Positions 18,358 through 27,394 of a stretch of 64,000 nucleotides of DNA are shown here, piece after piece. A model generated the notes under the pieces. That model made no database searches, was not told where the DNA came from, and worked only from the letters and a program-made list of their open reading frames with translations. The DNA is from Hoeflea_A sp039025395 (GTDB taxonomy: Bacteria > Pseudomonadota > Alphaproteobacteria > Rhizobiales > Rhizobiaceae): the NCBI GenBank assembly GCA_039025395.1, contig JBCCOK010000026.1:5411-69410 (forward strand), written 5' to 3'. Numbering within the stretch: the stretch's first letter is position 1; each line of letters begins with the position of its first letter. The position numbers and the translations under genes were made by a program.

Positions 18358-19392
18358 ATGTTGAAATCAACTGCAACCGCTTGCGGACTTGCCGTACTGG
18401 CTTTCAGCGTGCCGATATCGGCCATGGCGGCCGATGTGGCACCGGCCGCATTGATTATCGCCCAGGGCGGTCTTGGCGACGGCTCCTGGAACGATACCGC
18501 CAATGCCGGCTTCCAGTCGGGACTGGAAAACACAGGCATCGAGGGCCGGCCGATCGAATCGAAGGATGTCGCCGCCCAGGGAGAGGAAATCATGCGCCGC
18601 GCCGCCGATGGCGGTTTTGGACTGGTGATCAGTCTGGAATGGATCCACGGCGAGCCGATGGAAAAACTGGCGGTAGACTATCCAGATGCCAACTGGGTCA
18701 TCATGAACCAGACACGCGACGGCGACAACATCGCTTCCGTCGTCTTCGGTGAGCATGAGGGGTCTTATCTTGCAGGCGCACTGGCCGCTCAGGTGACGAC
18801 CGATGAATCGATCGAGGGCATCAACGGCGAACCGATCATCGGCGTCATTGGCGGTGTGAAGGCGCCCGGCATCGACAAATTCATCGTCGGTTACATCGAA
18901 GGCGCCAAGGCGATCAATCCGGATATCGAGGTCAAGGTCGCCTATTCCGATTCCTTTGGCGATCCCGCGAAGGGCCAACAAATGGCACAGGCCATGTTCG
19001 ATGAGGGTGCGGATATCGTCTATCAGGTCGCGGGCGGAACCGGAATCGGTATTATCGAAGCTGCCAAGGCCGCTGGCCGATATGCTATCGGTGTCGATAC
19101 GGACCAGGACGGCATGGCGCCAGGCAATGTTCTGACCAGCATGATCAAGCGCGTCGATGTCGCGGTCGAAGACATCATCAACAACTATGCCGAGGGCAAC
19201 TTCCCGGGCGGCGAAGTCATGGATTTCGGCCTCGCCCAGAACGGCGTTGCGCTGTCTGACATGACACATACCAAGGATCGGATCCCGGCCGCCTATCTGG
19301 AGAAAGTCGAGGCCCTGAAAGCCGATATCATCGACGGCAAGATCGAAGTATGGGATGTTTCGACGCAAGGGTATCCGGATTTCTTTCAGTAA
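18358..19392 (+). CDS. BMP family ABC transporter substrate-binding protein
   Basis: 344 residues with a signal peptide of about 24 residues ending AMA|ADV; there is no lipobox, so the protein is free in the periplasm. The BMP/PnrA fold is recognisable from GGLGDGSWNDTANAGFQSGL near the N-terminus and VAGGTGIGIIEAAK around residues 223-236. Family members bind nucleosides (or riboflavin in a few cases) and pass them to a NupA-type ABC importer. Both ATPase and two permease genes follow. The ATG at 18358 is chosen because of the AGGGGAGA site upstream; an ATG five bases earlier is out of frame. High confidence in class, moderate in nucleoside specificity. Confidence 0.92.
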   Translation: MLKSTATACGLAVLAFSVPISAMAADVAPAALIIAQGGLGDGSWNDTANAGFQSGLENTGIEGRPIESKDVAAQGEEIMRRAADGGFGLVISLEWIHGEPMEKLAVDYPDANWVIMNQTRDGDNIASVVFGEHEGSYLAGALAAQVTTDESIEGINGEPIIGVIGGVKAPGIDKFIVGYIEGAKAINPDIEVKVAYSDSFGDPAKGQQMAQAMFDEGADIVYQVAGGTGIGIIEAAKAAGRYAIGVDTDQDGMAPGNVLTSMIKRVDVAVEDIINNYAEGNFPGGEVMDFGLAQNGVALSDMTHTKDRIPAAYLEKVEALKADIIDGKIEVWDVSTQGYPDFFQ

Positions 19393-19418
19393 TCCGCCTA
19401 TCGCACCGGTGGCAAAGA

Positions 19419-19438
19419 AGGCGGCAATACTGCCGCCT
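19419..19438 (+). promoter_or_regulatory. Intercistronic hairpin after the binding-protein gene
   Basis: AGGCGGCA-N4-TGCCGCCT, a perfect 8-bp stem with a 4-base loop in the 63-base gap between the substrate-binding protein and ATPase genes. No T tract follows. Hairpins at this place commonly stabilise the binding-protein mRNA or dampen downstream expression. Confidence 0.55.
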
Positions 19439-19455
19439 CGGCCACGGGCCGGAAG

Positions 19456-21054
19456 ATGTCGATGAACGTGCAGGATCCGGCAGACCTCCAAAATCCACCA
19501 GCCCCTGTCGCAGTGCGGCTGGGCGCTGACAGGCTGTGCAAACGTTACGGACCGATCGAGGCCAACCACGATGTCTCGATTTCGGTCGCACCGGGCGAAA
19601 TCCACGCCGTTGTCGGCGAAAACGGGGCCGGCAAGTCGACGCTCATGCGGATGCTCCAGGGCATGGAGCAGCCGGATAGTGGTAACATTATCGTTGACGA
19701 TCAGATCGTGCGGCTGTCCGGACCGCAAAGGGCATTTGCGCTCGGCATCGGCATGGTTCACCAGGAATTCATGCTGGCGCCGGATCTGACGTTGCTGGAG
19801 AACCTGGTGCTTGGCGACGAGCCATTGACCGGTTCTCTCGGCCCCGCATCGCGTATCGACTGGCAGGCGGCAATCGCTTCCGGCGAACGGCTGGCTCAGG
19901 ACACGGCGGCCAGCGTTGACTGGACCCGCACCGCCCGCAGCACGCCTGTGCATGTGCAGCAGTTTGTCGAAATCATCCGTTTGCTTCGGCGCGGTACGCG
20001 TATCCTCATTCTCGACGAGCCGACGGCGGTCCTTGCGCCACAGCAGGTTGACGACCTTTTTAATCTGCTCCGCAAGCTGCGCGACAACGGGACGACAATC
20101 CTTTTCATCAGCCACAAGCTCCGCGAAGTGATGGCACTCGCCGACGGAGTGACAGTGATCAGGCGCGGTCAGGTGCAGTATACGGCAAATGTTGCCGACA
20201 CGGATGCAGACACCATCGCCGGTCACATGATCGGCGGCGTCGGCATACTTCCAGAAGCCGTTTCGGCCTCGTCGCATCGCGGCAACTTGGCCAACGAAAC
20301 ATTGCTTGAGGTGCGCGGTCTAACCACGCCGGTCGTCGAGAAATCACACCCATTGCACGGTATTGATCTTCGGATCGGCCGCGGCGAGATCGTCGGCCTG
20401 GCCGGTGTCAGCGGCAACGGACAGAACGAACTGGTCGAGTGTCTTGTCGGGTTGCGCCCCTGCGACGGCGGGTCGGTACAGCTTTGCGGTCAGGACATCA
20501 CACATCTCGACAATCGGCAAAGGCGGGCGCTCGGGATTGGCTTTGTCAGCGCCGACCGCCGGCACGAGGGACTGGCCCTGGAAGCGTCCGTCGAGACCAA
20601 CGTAATTGCCGGCAGTCATCGCGCGCCTCCGGTGCGCAAGGGTCTATTCTTCGACCGCGGCGCAATGCGGCGCGTTGCCGAAGAACGGCTGGGCTTCGTC
20701 GATGTCCGCTATGGTGCTCTCAATGATGCGGTCAGCGACCTTTCGGGCGGCAATCAGCAGCGGCTGGTTTTCGCAAGGGAGATAGCCGCAGCACCGAGAT
20801 TGCTCATCGTCTCGCAGCCGACGCGCGGCGTCGATCTGGTGGGCATCGCAGCCATCCATGGCATTCTGTCCGACTTCCGTGCGTCCGGCGGTTCGGTTCT
20901 CCTCATTTCGGAGGAACTGGAAGAGATTCTTGCCCTTTCGGATCGGATTGCGGTGATCGCGGACGGTACCATTGTCGGCCAGATGCCGGCCGGCGAAGCC
21001 GATATCAGCCGTGTCGGGAAGCTGATGGTCATGCAGGGGACAGGCAATGTCTGA
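19456..21054 (+). CDS. ABC transporter ATPase of a nucleoside-type importer, tandem nucleotide-binding domains
   Basis: 532 residues with two ABC domains. Domain 1 has Walker A GENGAGKST (54-62), Q-loop Q103 and Walker B ILILDEPT (183-190). Its signature motif is degenerate, reading STPVHVQQ (162-169) where relatives have LSVGEQQ. Domain 2 has the family's altered Walker A GVSGNGQNE (318-326) but an intact LSGGNQQ (429-435). Only one of the two composite ATP sites therefore looks competent. It would energise the two permeases that follow. The gene overlaps the first permease by eight bases. An ATG at 19462 is an alternative start. Confidence 0.92.
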   Translation: MSMNVQDPADLQNPPAPVAVRLGADRLCKRYGPIEANHDVSISVAPGEIHAVVGENGAGKSTLMRMLQGMEQPDSGNIIVDDQIVRLSGPQRAFALGIGMVHQEFMLAPDLTLLENLVLGDEPLTGSLGPASRIDWQAAIASGERLAQDTAASVDWTRTARSTPVHVQQFVEIIRLLRRGTRILILDEPTAVLAPQQVDDLFNLLRKLRDNGTTILFISHKLREVMALADGVTVIRRGQVQYTANVADTDADTIAGHMIGGVGILPEAVSASSHRGNLANETLLEVRGLTTPVVEKSHPLHGIDLRIGRGEIVGLAGVSGNGQNELVECLVGLRPCDGGSVQLCGQDITHLDNRQRRALGIGFVSADRRHEGLALEASVETNVIAGSHRAPPVRKGLFFDRGAMRRVAEERLGFVDVRYGALNDAVSDLSGGNQQRLVFAREIAAAPRLLIVSQPTRGVDLVGIAAIHGILSDFRASGGSVLLISEELEEILALSDRIAVIADGTIVGQMPAGEADISRVGKLMVMQGTGNV

Positions 21055-22111
21055 GGCTGCGACAATCGCGCGCCAGCCTTTTTCCCAGTGGCTTGACCGC
21101 GGCATCGGACTGGCATTTCCGTTCGTCGTCGCCCTTGTCGTCGCGGCCATCGTCCTGATGCTTGTCGGCGAGAATCCGATCGATGTCCTCGCGCTGATGT
21201 TTGCCGAATCGTTCGGCAACCAGCGCCGGCTGGCTGCAACCCTGTCGGCGGCGACACCCTTGCTCTTCACCGGTGTGGCAACGGCGATCTGTTTCCGCTC
21301 CGGCGTCTTTAATGTCGGGGTCGAGGGTGCCTTTGTCGTGGGCGGCCTCTGTGCCGCCTTCATCGGCTTTACGCTGCCTGCCGCCATGGGCCTTTCGCTG
21401 ATTCCGCTGGCTTTCGGGTTTGCGGCGATCATATCGGCGATCTGGCTTTTCGTTCCGGGTTTCCTTCTCGCCAGATATGACGTCGACGAGGTGGTGTCGA
21501 CACTGATGTTGAACTTCGTCGCGTTCGGTATAACCGGCTACCTCGTCAACGGCCCGCTTCTTTCAGAACTCTCCGGCAACAACGTCACGCCTCTTGTCCA
21601 CGAAGCCGCGCAACTGCCGCGCCTCCTTCCCCCTTCTACGCTTCATGCAGGATTTCTTGTCGGGCTGTTGGTTGTGATCCTCTATGGGATCTGGGCGAGG
21701 CGCACGCCGTCCGGTTTTGAAAGTGCGTTGGTCGGACAAAGCAAGCGCTTTTCCAGCGCCGTGGGTATTTCGATCCCCGCCACCATCGTTCTGGTCATGG
21801 TGCTTTCAGGCATCATTTCCGGACTTGGTGGCGCGTCGCATGCGCTCGGCCAACTGCATCGCTTCGCCGACGGGTTTTCGCCGGGTTACGGCTTTACCGG
21901 AATGGCGGTCGCCCTGCTCGGTCGAAACAACGCCATCGGCATTTTTCTCGGCGCAATCCTGTTCGGTGCATTGGCGTCTGCCGGCACCACTGTTCAGCTC
22001 TTTTCCGATATCCCGCTCGACATCGTTAATATTATCGAGGGCACCGTTATGATTTTCGCGGTGGTCGAGCTCGGCCGCATCACCCTCTTTCGATGGAGGG
22101 CGCGCGCATGA
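21047..22111 (+). CDS. ABC transporter permease, nucleoside-type, subunit 1
   Basis: 354 residues with about nine or ten membrane segments. It has the BPD_transp_2 pattern of RbsC/NupP-like permeases, including FNVGVEGAFVVGGL and GYGFTGMAVALLGRNNAIG. The latter is the conserved cytoplasmic contact region of this family. The start overlaps the ATPase gene and the stop overlaps the second permease gene, so the subunits are translationally linked. It forms the membrane channel as a heterodimer with the next gene product. Confidence 0.92.
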   Translation: MSEAATIARQPFSQWLDRGIGLAFPFVVALVVAAIVLMLVGENPIDVLALMFAESFGNQRRLAATLSAATPLLFTGVATAICFRSGVFNVGVEGAFVVGGLCAAFIGFTLPAAMGLSLIPLAFGFAAIISAIWLFVPGFLLARYDVDEVVSTLMLNFVAFGITGYLVNGPLLSELSGNNVTPLVHEAAQLPRLLPPSTLHAGFLVGLLVVILYGIWARRTPSGFESALVGQSKRFSSAVGISIPATIVLVMVLSGIISGLGGASHALGQLHRFADGFSPGYGFTGMAVALLGRNNAIGIFLGAILFGALASAGTTVQLFSDIPLDIVNIIEGTVMIFAVVELGRITLFRWRARA

Positions 22112-23007
22112 TGATCGATCAGATCATTGCGGCTTCTCTGACATTGACAACGCCGATCCTGCTGGCGGCGATGGGCGGTCTCGTCAATCGGCAGGGCGGC
22201 ATCGTCAATATCGCGCTTGATGCCAAGATGCTTGCCGGTGCTTTTGTCGCGGTGATCGTTTCATCGGCAACCGGCAACTGGTTTTTTGCTGTCGTGACGG
22301 CGGCTTTCGCAGGCGCTCTCATCGGATATGTCTTTTCTCTGGTGATCACCCGCGCCAACGCCAACATGATTGTCGCCGGACTGGGGCTCAATGTGCTTGT
22401 TGCCGGGCTCATCGGGTTCGTCCTCAGTTGGGTCTATGACTCCAGCGGCACCCTGCGGCTTCCCGACGTGCAACTGCTGCCCAGGTTCTTGCCGGAATTT
22501 GTTGCCGGCATCCCATTTTTAGGCCGCGCGCTCTCGGAACTGGAACCGTTGACCGTGTTCGCGTGGATCAGCGTGTTCGCTTTGCCGTTTCTTTTGGCCA
22601 ATACACGCATCGGTCTTTGGATCAGGGCAACCGGCAATGCCCCGCAAGTTGCAAGGGCGATGGGCGTTCCCGGCCGCAATGTGCAAGACTTTTCAACCGC
22701 TTTTGCAGGTTTCTTCTCAGGTCTTGGCGGCGCGCATCTGGCTCTCGCGTCGATTGGCCTTTTTAATGAGGGGCTGACTGCAGGTCGCGGATTCATCGCT
22801 CTTGCCGCTTTCTATTTCGGTCGCGACAAGCCGGTCGCAACGGCACTTGTATGCCTGTTGTTCGGCTTTCTCGATGCCACTCAGATTCGCATGCAGACGG
22901 CGGGACTGCCGCCGAAACTCATCGGCACAATCCCCTATCTGATGGTGCTGGTGGCTCTATGCATCGCCGGATGGCGAAGCCATCGCGCAAAGGCAATCAC
23001 ATCATGA
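22108..23007 (+). CDS. ABC transporter permease, nucleoside-type, subunit 2
   Basis: About 299 residues from the ATG at 22108, which overlaps the preceding stop as ATGA and has GGAGGG six bases upstream; ATGs at 22093 and 22111 are alternatives. It is a shorter RbsC-like permease with the opening GGLVNRQGGIVNIALDAKM and the conserved GRGFIALAAFYFGRDKP near residue 230. It pairs with subunit 1 in the inner membrane. Its stop overlaps the start of the cysteine hydrolase gene, again as ATGA, which ties transport to metabolism. Confidence 0.92.
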   Translation: MMIDQIIAASLTLTTPILLAAMGGLVNRQGGIVNIALDAKMLAGAFVAVIVSSATGNWFFAVVTAAFAGALIGYVFSLVITRANANMIVAGLGLNVLVAGLIGFVLSWVYDSSGTLRLPDVQLLPRFLPEFVAGIPFLGRALSELEPLTVFAWISVFALPFLLANTRIGLWIRATGNAPQVARAMGVPGRNVQDFSTAFAGFFSGLGGAHLALASIGLFNEGLTAGRGFIALAAFYFGRDKPVATALVCLLFGFLDATQIRMQTAGLPPKLIGTIPYLMVLVALCIAGWRSHRAKAITS

Positions 23008-23558
23008 AAACAGCACTGATCATCATCGACATGCAGAATTCCTTCCTGCACCCGGAGGGCGAGAATTACTACGCGCAAGCACAAGAAATCGTTCCCCGTA
23101 TCAAACGGCTATTGTCCGCCGCCCGGACATCAGGAAAGCTGGTCGTGCATGTATCCGACCGGCACCGAGAAGGGTTTGACGACTTCGAGCAGAAGCACTT
23201 GCCACGACACTGTGTAAGCGGCGGTTTTCACGCCGAGTACTTCGAAGGTTTTGGTCCCAGTGGCCACAAGAATGAGATCGAAATCGTCAAGCGGCGCTTC
23301 AGCGCGTTTTTTGCCACAGAATTGGCGCTCTTTCTCAACGAGCAGTCGATCGAGCGGCTGGTGCTGTGCGGCGTAAAGACGAATGTCTGCGTGCGCGCAA
23401 CTTCGCAGGATGCCTTCGCCAACGGTTTTGAAGTCTGTGTTGTGCGCGATGCGACGAACTCAAATCGTGGTCACCTTGCCAAAGCCTCGCTTGAAGACAT
23501 CGAACGGTATCTGGGCCGGTTGGTATCCACCGAGGAAGCGTTGGGGATGCTGTCATGA
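23004..23558 (+). CDS. Isochorismatase-family cysteine hydrolase
   Basis: 184 residues with the complete catalytic triad of cysteine hydrolases: D9 in IIIDMQNSF, K96 in VKRRFSAF and C129 in TNVCVRAT. Members hydrolyse amides, carbamoyl or ureido groups (nicotinamidase, RutB, N-carbamoylsarcosine amidohydrolase, biuret hydrolase). It is embedded in the nucleoside operon by four-base overlaps on both sides. A plausible role is hydrolysis of an amide or ring-opened base derived from the imported nucleoside. Unlike the relative at 2874-3494, the nucleophile is present. Confidence 0.9.
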   Translation: MKTALIIIDMQNSFLHPEGENYYAQAQEIVPRIKRLLSAARTSGKLVVHVSDRHREGFDDFEQKHLPRHCVSGGFHAEYFEGFGPSGHKNEIEIVKRRFSAFFATELALFLNEQSIERLVLCGVKTNVCVRATSQDAFANGFEVCVVRDATNSNRGHLAKASLEDIERYLGRLVSTEEALGMLS

Positions 23559-24400
23559 GCGCGCTTGCCGTGACCGGCTATGCAAGCCTCGATTACGCAA
23601 TCGGGCTGGCCGGCCAGATCGGCGGCGACGAGACCACCTTGATCAACCACCGGGACCCGCGGGCATGGCCGCGGATCGGCGGCTGTCCCGCCTATATGGC
23701 GATGGCGGTTGCTGCAAAGACCGAAGCTGTTTCGCCTGTCACCTGGATCGGATCCGGACCTGAAAGCGATCTTTATGTAGAGACATTGGCCAGTACCGGT
23801 GTTGCAACGAACGGTATTGCCCGTCTGCGATGCGACCGCGCGCCGACGGCGATCATGGCCTATCAGGGCGACGGTACGTGCGCCTGTCTTTTCGATCCTG
23901 TGTTCGCAGGCGATGAAGAACTGACCACAAACCAGAGCGATATCATCGCCTCTGCCAGCCATCTCTGCGTTTCGGTCGGACCTCCGCATCTCATCGGTCA
24001 GATTCTTGCCCTGAGAGAAAGCAGTGCCCGGCTTTACTGGGTCGTGAAAAACGACGCGCGTTGTTTCACGCCGGATGTAGCCGCGGAAATTTCGGCCATC
24101 GCCGATGTGATTTTCTGCAACGCTTCAGAAAGGTCGCTTGTCGGGTCGGCAGCAAACGCAGCGGTGATCGTCGAGACACGCGGCCCGGACGGGATATCCG
24201 TCACGCATGGCGGCAGCGTGCGCGAAATGCCTGTCGAAACCATGCCGGTGCGTGACGCGACGGGTGCCGGCGACACGCTTGCCGGCGGCTATGTGGCCGC
24301 CGAAATGTCCGGGGTCGGCGACCCGGTATCGGCGGCGCAGGCGGGGCTTGATGCGGCGCGCAGGATGCTGCAGGAGCGGCTCGAAAGGAAGGAACCATGA
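23555..24400 (+). CDS. PfkB family carbohydrate/nucleoside kinase
   Basis: 281 residues of the ribokinase fold. The N-terminal GG pair is at 42-43 (RIGGCPAYMAMAV) and the C-terminal anion-hole motif is DATGAGD (234-240) with catalytic base D240. Such kinases phosphorylate sugars, nucleosides or sugar phosphates with ATP. Next to a nucleoside phosphorylase and a sugar-phosphate isomerase the likely substrates are the nucleoside itself, ribose 1-phosphate or a related pentose. Overlaps both neighbours in ATGA junctions. The protein is slightly shorter than typical ribokinases (about 300). Confidence 0.88.
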   Translation: MSALAVTGYASLDYAIGLAGQIGGDETTLINHRDPRAWPRIGGCPAYMAMAVAAKTEAVSPVTWIGSGPESDLYVETLASTGVATNGIARLRCDRAPTAIMAYQGDGTCACLFDPVFAGDEELTTNQSDIIASASHLCVSVGPPHLIGQILALRESSARLYWVVKNDARCFTPDVAAEISAIADVIFCNASERSLVGSAANAAVIVETRGPDGISVTHGGSVREMPVETMPVRDATGAGDTLAGGYVAAEMSGVGDPVSAAQAGLDAARRMLQERLERKEP

Positions 24401-25134
24401 AAAAGGCCTGGTATCTCGGATATACGGCCAAGGATATTGGAGACCGTGCCATCCTAATCGGCGACCCGGACCGGGTTGAGCGCATTGCAAGATTGCTTGA
24501 GCGGCCTCAATTCCTGCCGGTATCGCGAGGCTTGAGATCGGTGACTGGCCGTTTTGGCGACCATACCGTCACGGTTGCGGCGTTCGGCATGGGCGCGCCG
24601 ATTGCGACAATCGTGCTGCATGAGCTGGCCGATCTCGGCATATCGCGCTTCTTGCGAATTGGCACTGCCATGTATTTTCCCCCCGCGCATGGCGGCGATT
24701 TCATCATCAGCCAATCGGCACTCGGCTTTGACGGAACGTCGCCATCCTACCTGGAGAGCGATGCGCCCTACCCGGCCGATGCCGCAATGATTGCAGCGCT
24801 CGATAAGGCCGCGACCGCCGCCGGACGGACAGCGCATACGGGTCTTTACGCAACCTATGACGCCTTCTACCGCGACATGTTCGGGATCGATGATGCAGGC
24901 CGGGCGCGTGCCGAAAACAACCGGCGGAAGCTTGCAGAAAAGGGCGTGCTTGCGATCGATATGGAAACGGCGGGGCTGCTGGCAGCCGCCAATGCAGTCG
25001 ATGTTGCCTTCGCAACCCTGTGCCTCGGCACGGTGGACGCACTGACCCAGGAGAAGCTGGCGCCGGAAGCGCTCGCAGAGGGCGAGGCAATGCTGTTTGA
25101 AATCGCTCTTGAAGGGATATGCGCATATGGCTGA
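24397..25134 (+). CDS. Nucleoside phosphorylase (uridine/purine phosphorylase family)
   Basis: 245 residues of the PNP/UDP phosphorylase superfamily. The phosphate-binding start is ILIGDPDRVERIA (about 19-31), the FGMGAP segment follows near residue 64, and the ribose/base-binding block AIDMETAGLLAAAN lies near residue 187. It would split an imported nucleoside into base and pentose 1-phosphate. The ribosome site AAGGAAGGAACC is strong. Position between a kinase and a SIS isomerase suggests that the pentose 1-phosphate is processed further by these enzymes. Base specificity cannot be assigned by eye. Confidence 0.88.
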   Translation: MKKAWYLGYTAKDIGDRAILIGDPDRVERIARLLERPQFLPVSRGLRSVTGRFGDHTVTVAAFGMGAPIATIVLHELADLGISRFLRIGTAMYFPPAHGGDFIISQSALGFDGTSPSYLESDAPYPADAAMIAALDKAATAAGRTAHTGLYATYDAFYRDMFGIDDAGRARAENNRRKLAEKGVLAIDMETAGLLAAANAVDVAFATLCLGTVDALTQEKLAPEALAEGEAMLFEIALEGICAYG

Positions 25135-25161
25135 TCGACGATTGACGCGAGGAACATCGCA

Positions 25162-25929
25162 ATGAGCACCATATCTACTGCCTATTTCTCAACGGTGATC
25201 GAACGGCTGAGAAGAGTCTCGGAAACTCAAGGCGAAGCGATTGAAAAAGCCGCGGAAATCTGCGCAGAAGCCATCATCAACGACAAACTGGTCTTCACCT
25301 TCGGGACCGGCCACGGCTCGTTTGCCGCAATGGAAATGTTTCCGCGCACCGGCACCGTGACCGGCTTCCGTCCGATCGTCGAAAGCAGCATGATATCCTT
25401 CCATCGTGTGCTCGGTGACGGCGGTGCGCGCCAGTACCGGTTTATTCACGGACGCGAAGGTTATGGCGATGCCATACTCTCTTCGCATCAACTCGACGCC
25501 GATGATGCGATGCTCATATTTTCCCATTCAGGTCTCAATGCCGTAACGCTCGATATCGCGGTGGGTGCCAAGGCGCGCGGCATGAAAGTGATCGGTGTGA
25601 CGTCCGTACCGCATTCCTCATCGACGCCATCGCGGCATTCTTGCGGCAAGCGCCTGTTCGAGCTCGCCGATGTGGTCATCGACACCGGTGTTCCAAAAGG
25701 CGATGCGGGAACGACGATCGATGGGCTGAAATACCGCGTCGGCGCGACCTCCACATCGATTGCCATCGCCATCGGCCAGGCGATCAATGCGGCGACTGCG
25801 GACATCATGGTCAAACGCGGATATGAGCCCTTCGTGATGGTCAGCCCGAACACCGCTGAAAAGGCCGAGGCCGACATGCAGAACGACCGCAACTATGCCG
25901 AACTGTGGCGGCGATTGAAGATGCGATGA
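25162..25929 (+). CDS. SIS-domain sugar-phosphate isomerase (UPF0309-like)
   Basis: 255 residues with one SIS domain. The segment LVFTFGTGHGSFAAMEMFPR (about 44-63) forms the phosphosugar loop, and MLIFSHSGLNAVTLDIAVGAK is the second conserved strand and turn. It resembles the UPF0309 group, whose members are usually found in sugar and nucleoside operons but are poorly characterised. It probably interconverts aldose and ketose phosphates downstream of the phosphorylase and kinase. A late Thr-rich block (AGTTIDGLKYRVGATST) probably lines the active site. Start follows a GAGGAA ribosome site. Confidence 0.82.
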   Translation: MSTISTAYFSTVIERLRRVSETQGEAIEKAAEICAEAIINDKLVFTFGTGHGSFAAMEMFPRTGTVTGFRPIVESSMISFHRVLGDGGARQYRFIHGREGYGDAILSSHQLDADDAMLIFSHSGLNAVTLDIAVGAKARGMKVIGVTSVPHSSSTPSRHSCGKRLFELADVVIDTGVPKGDAGTTIDGLKYRVGATSTSIAIAIGQAINAATADIMVKRGYEPFVMVSPNTAEKAEADMQNDRNYAELWRRLKMR

Positions 25930-25942
25930 AAGGATTTCAATA

Positions 25943-27394
25943 GTGGAACGTGGCGTCTTTATTGACGGTGCATGGGACATGGCTGCGAATCTCGAGCGGT
26001 ACGACATCCATGACCCGGCGACCGGAGAAGCCGTGGGATCGACATTGCTTGCCAATGCCGAAACGGTTGACCGCGCCGTTGCGGTGGCCGAAGAGGCGGT
26101 GCCGCGCCTTGCTGGGCTTCGCGCCGATGAAAGGGCGGCAATCCTCGAAAGAGCAGCGGATCTAATGGACGAGCGTGCACAGGACATGGCGCTGCTTCTG
26201 ACCCGCGAACAGGGAAAACCCGTTGCCGACAATGTGAAGGAAATTCTCTTCGGTGCCCGGGTGCTCCGGTACTATGCAGGCGAAGCGGTGCGCATTGGCG
26301 GTTCGCTGCGGCCGGCCATGGCAGCCGATATCAAGAATATCGTTTCCTACCACCCCGTCGGTGTGGCGGCCGCCATCGTGCCGTGGAACTATCCGGTTGA
26401 TATTTACTGCTGGAAAGCCGGGCCGGCGATCGCCGCGGGCTGTCCGTTGATTGTCAAATCACCCCCGGAAACGCCACTGGCCATCGCCATGTTGGTCGAC
26501 TGTCTGCACGAGGCGGGGCTGCCGAAGGGCGCGATCGCCGATCTTGCGGGACACGGTCTCATCGCCGGGGCAGCACTGGCGCGCCATTCACGGGTTCGGG
26601 TGATCTCGGCGACCGCATCCATTCCCGCCGGGCAGGATATCATGCGCAACGCCGCCGGAAACCTGAAGAAACTGTGTCTTGAGCTCGGCGGCAACGCGCC
26701 GCTCGTCGTCATGGCCGATGCCGATCTTGAAGCTGCGGCACGGGCCGCGCACCGCCGGGCTTTCTCCAACATGGGTCAGATTTGCATCACGGTGAACCGA
26801 ATCCTCGTGGACAAGGCGGTGCACAACGCGTTTTCGGATATTCTTGCAAGTCTCGCCGAAGCGACGGAACTCGGTCACGGTGTTGATTCCGGGGTCGAAT
26901 ACGGACCGGTGCTCAATCAATCCGTGATCGACCGGGTGGAAGCACATCAGGAGGATGCCGTCAAAAAAGGCGGTCGTCTCATTGCCGGTGGAAAGCGCCT
27001 GCACGGAGACGGCTACGATGCCGGGTTTTTCTATCGGCCGACGGTCATCGACAATGCGCCCTCGGACAGCCTGCCGATGACAAGCGAAACCTACGGTCCG
27101 CTTGCCGCGATCGCCACATTCGACTCAGAGGCGCAGTTGATTGCCATGGCGAACAGCCTTGAATACGGCCTCGCAGCCTATCTTTACGGATCCGATCTTG
27201 AGCGGCTGTGGGCCATGGCGGACAGGCTGGAGTTCGGCGGTGTTGGCATCAATGTCAACGATGTCAGTGAACTGCAGGCGCCGTTCGGCGGCTGGAAGAT
27301 GAGCGGCATCGGCCGCGAGCTCGGACCAGAAGGTCTTGATGCCTATCTGGAACCGAAGCTGGTCAAGATGCGGGTACGCGGCACAACGCGCTAG
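25943..27394 (+). CDS. NAD(P)-dependent aldehyde dehydrogenase
   Basis: 483 residues starting at GTG with GAAAGGA upstream. Catalytic residues are in place: N149 in PWNYP, E247 in CLELGG and C281 in GQICI. The usual FTGST turn before the Glu is changed to SATASIPAG, which is unusual and may alter cofactor binding. The gene is the last on the + strand of the nucleoside operon, 13 bases after the isomerase. It ends by overlapping the convergent aminotransferase gene by four bases. Oxidation of a small aldehyde formed from the sugar or base is the likely role; it is closest in form to succinate-semialdehyde-type enzymes. Confidence 0.88.
   Translation: MERGVFIDGAWDMAANLERYDIHDPATGEAVGSTLLANAETVDRAVAVAEEAVPRLAGLRADERAAILERAADLMDERAQDMALLLTREQGKPVADNVKEILFGARVLRYYAGEAVRIGGSLRPAMAADIKNIVSYHPVGVAAAIVPWNYPVDIYCWKAGPAIAAGCPLIVKSPPETPLAIAMLVDCLHEAGLPKGAIADLAGHGLIAGAALARHSRVRVISATASIPAGQDIMRNAAGNLKKLCLELGGNAPLVVMADADLEAAARAAHRRAFSNMGQICITVNRILVDKAVHNAFSDILASLAEATELGHGVDSGVEYGPVLNQSVIDRVEAHQEDAVKKGGRLIAGGKRLHGDGYDAGFFYRPTVIDNAPSDSLPMTSETYGPLAAIATFDSEAQLIAMANSLEYGLAAYLYGSDLERLWAMADRLEFGGVGINVNDVSELQAPFGGWKMSGIGRELGPEGLDAYLEPKLVKMRVRGTTR

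Noticed and set aside
18367..20277. Open frame of 636 codons on the - strand across the binding-protein and ATPase genes
   Set aside because: Antisense to two genes with clear family motifs; the product shows no domain and is Asp/Arg/His-rich as expected for a shadow frame.
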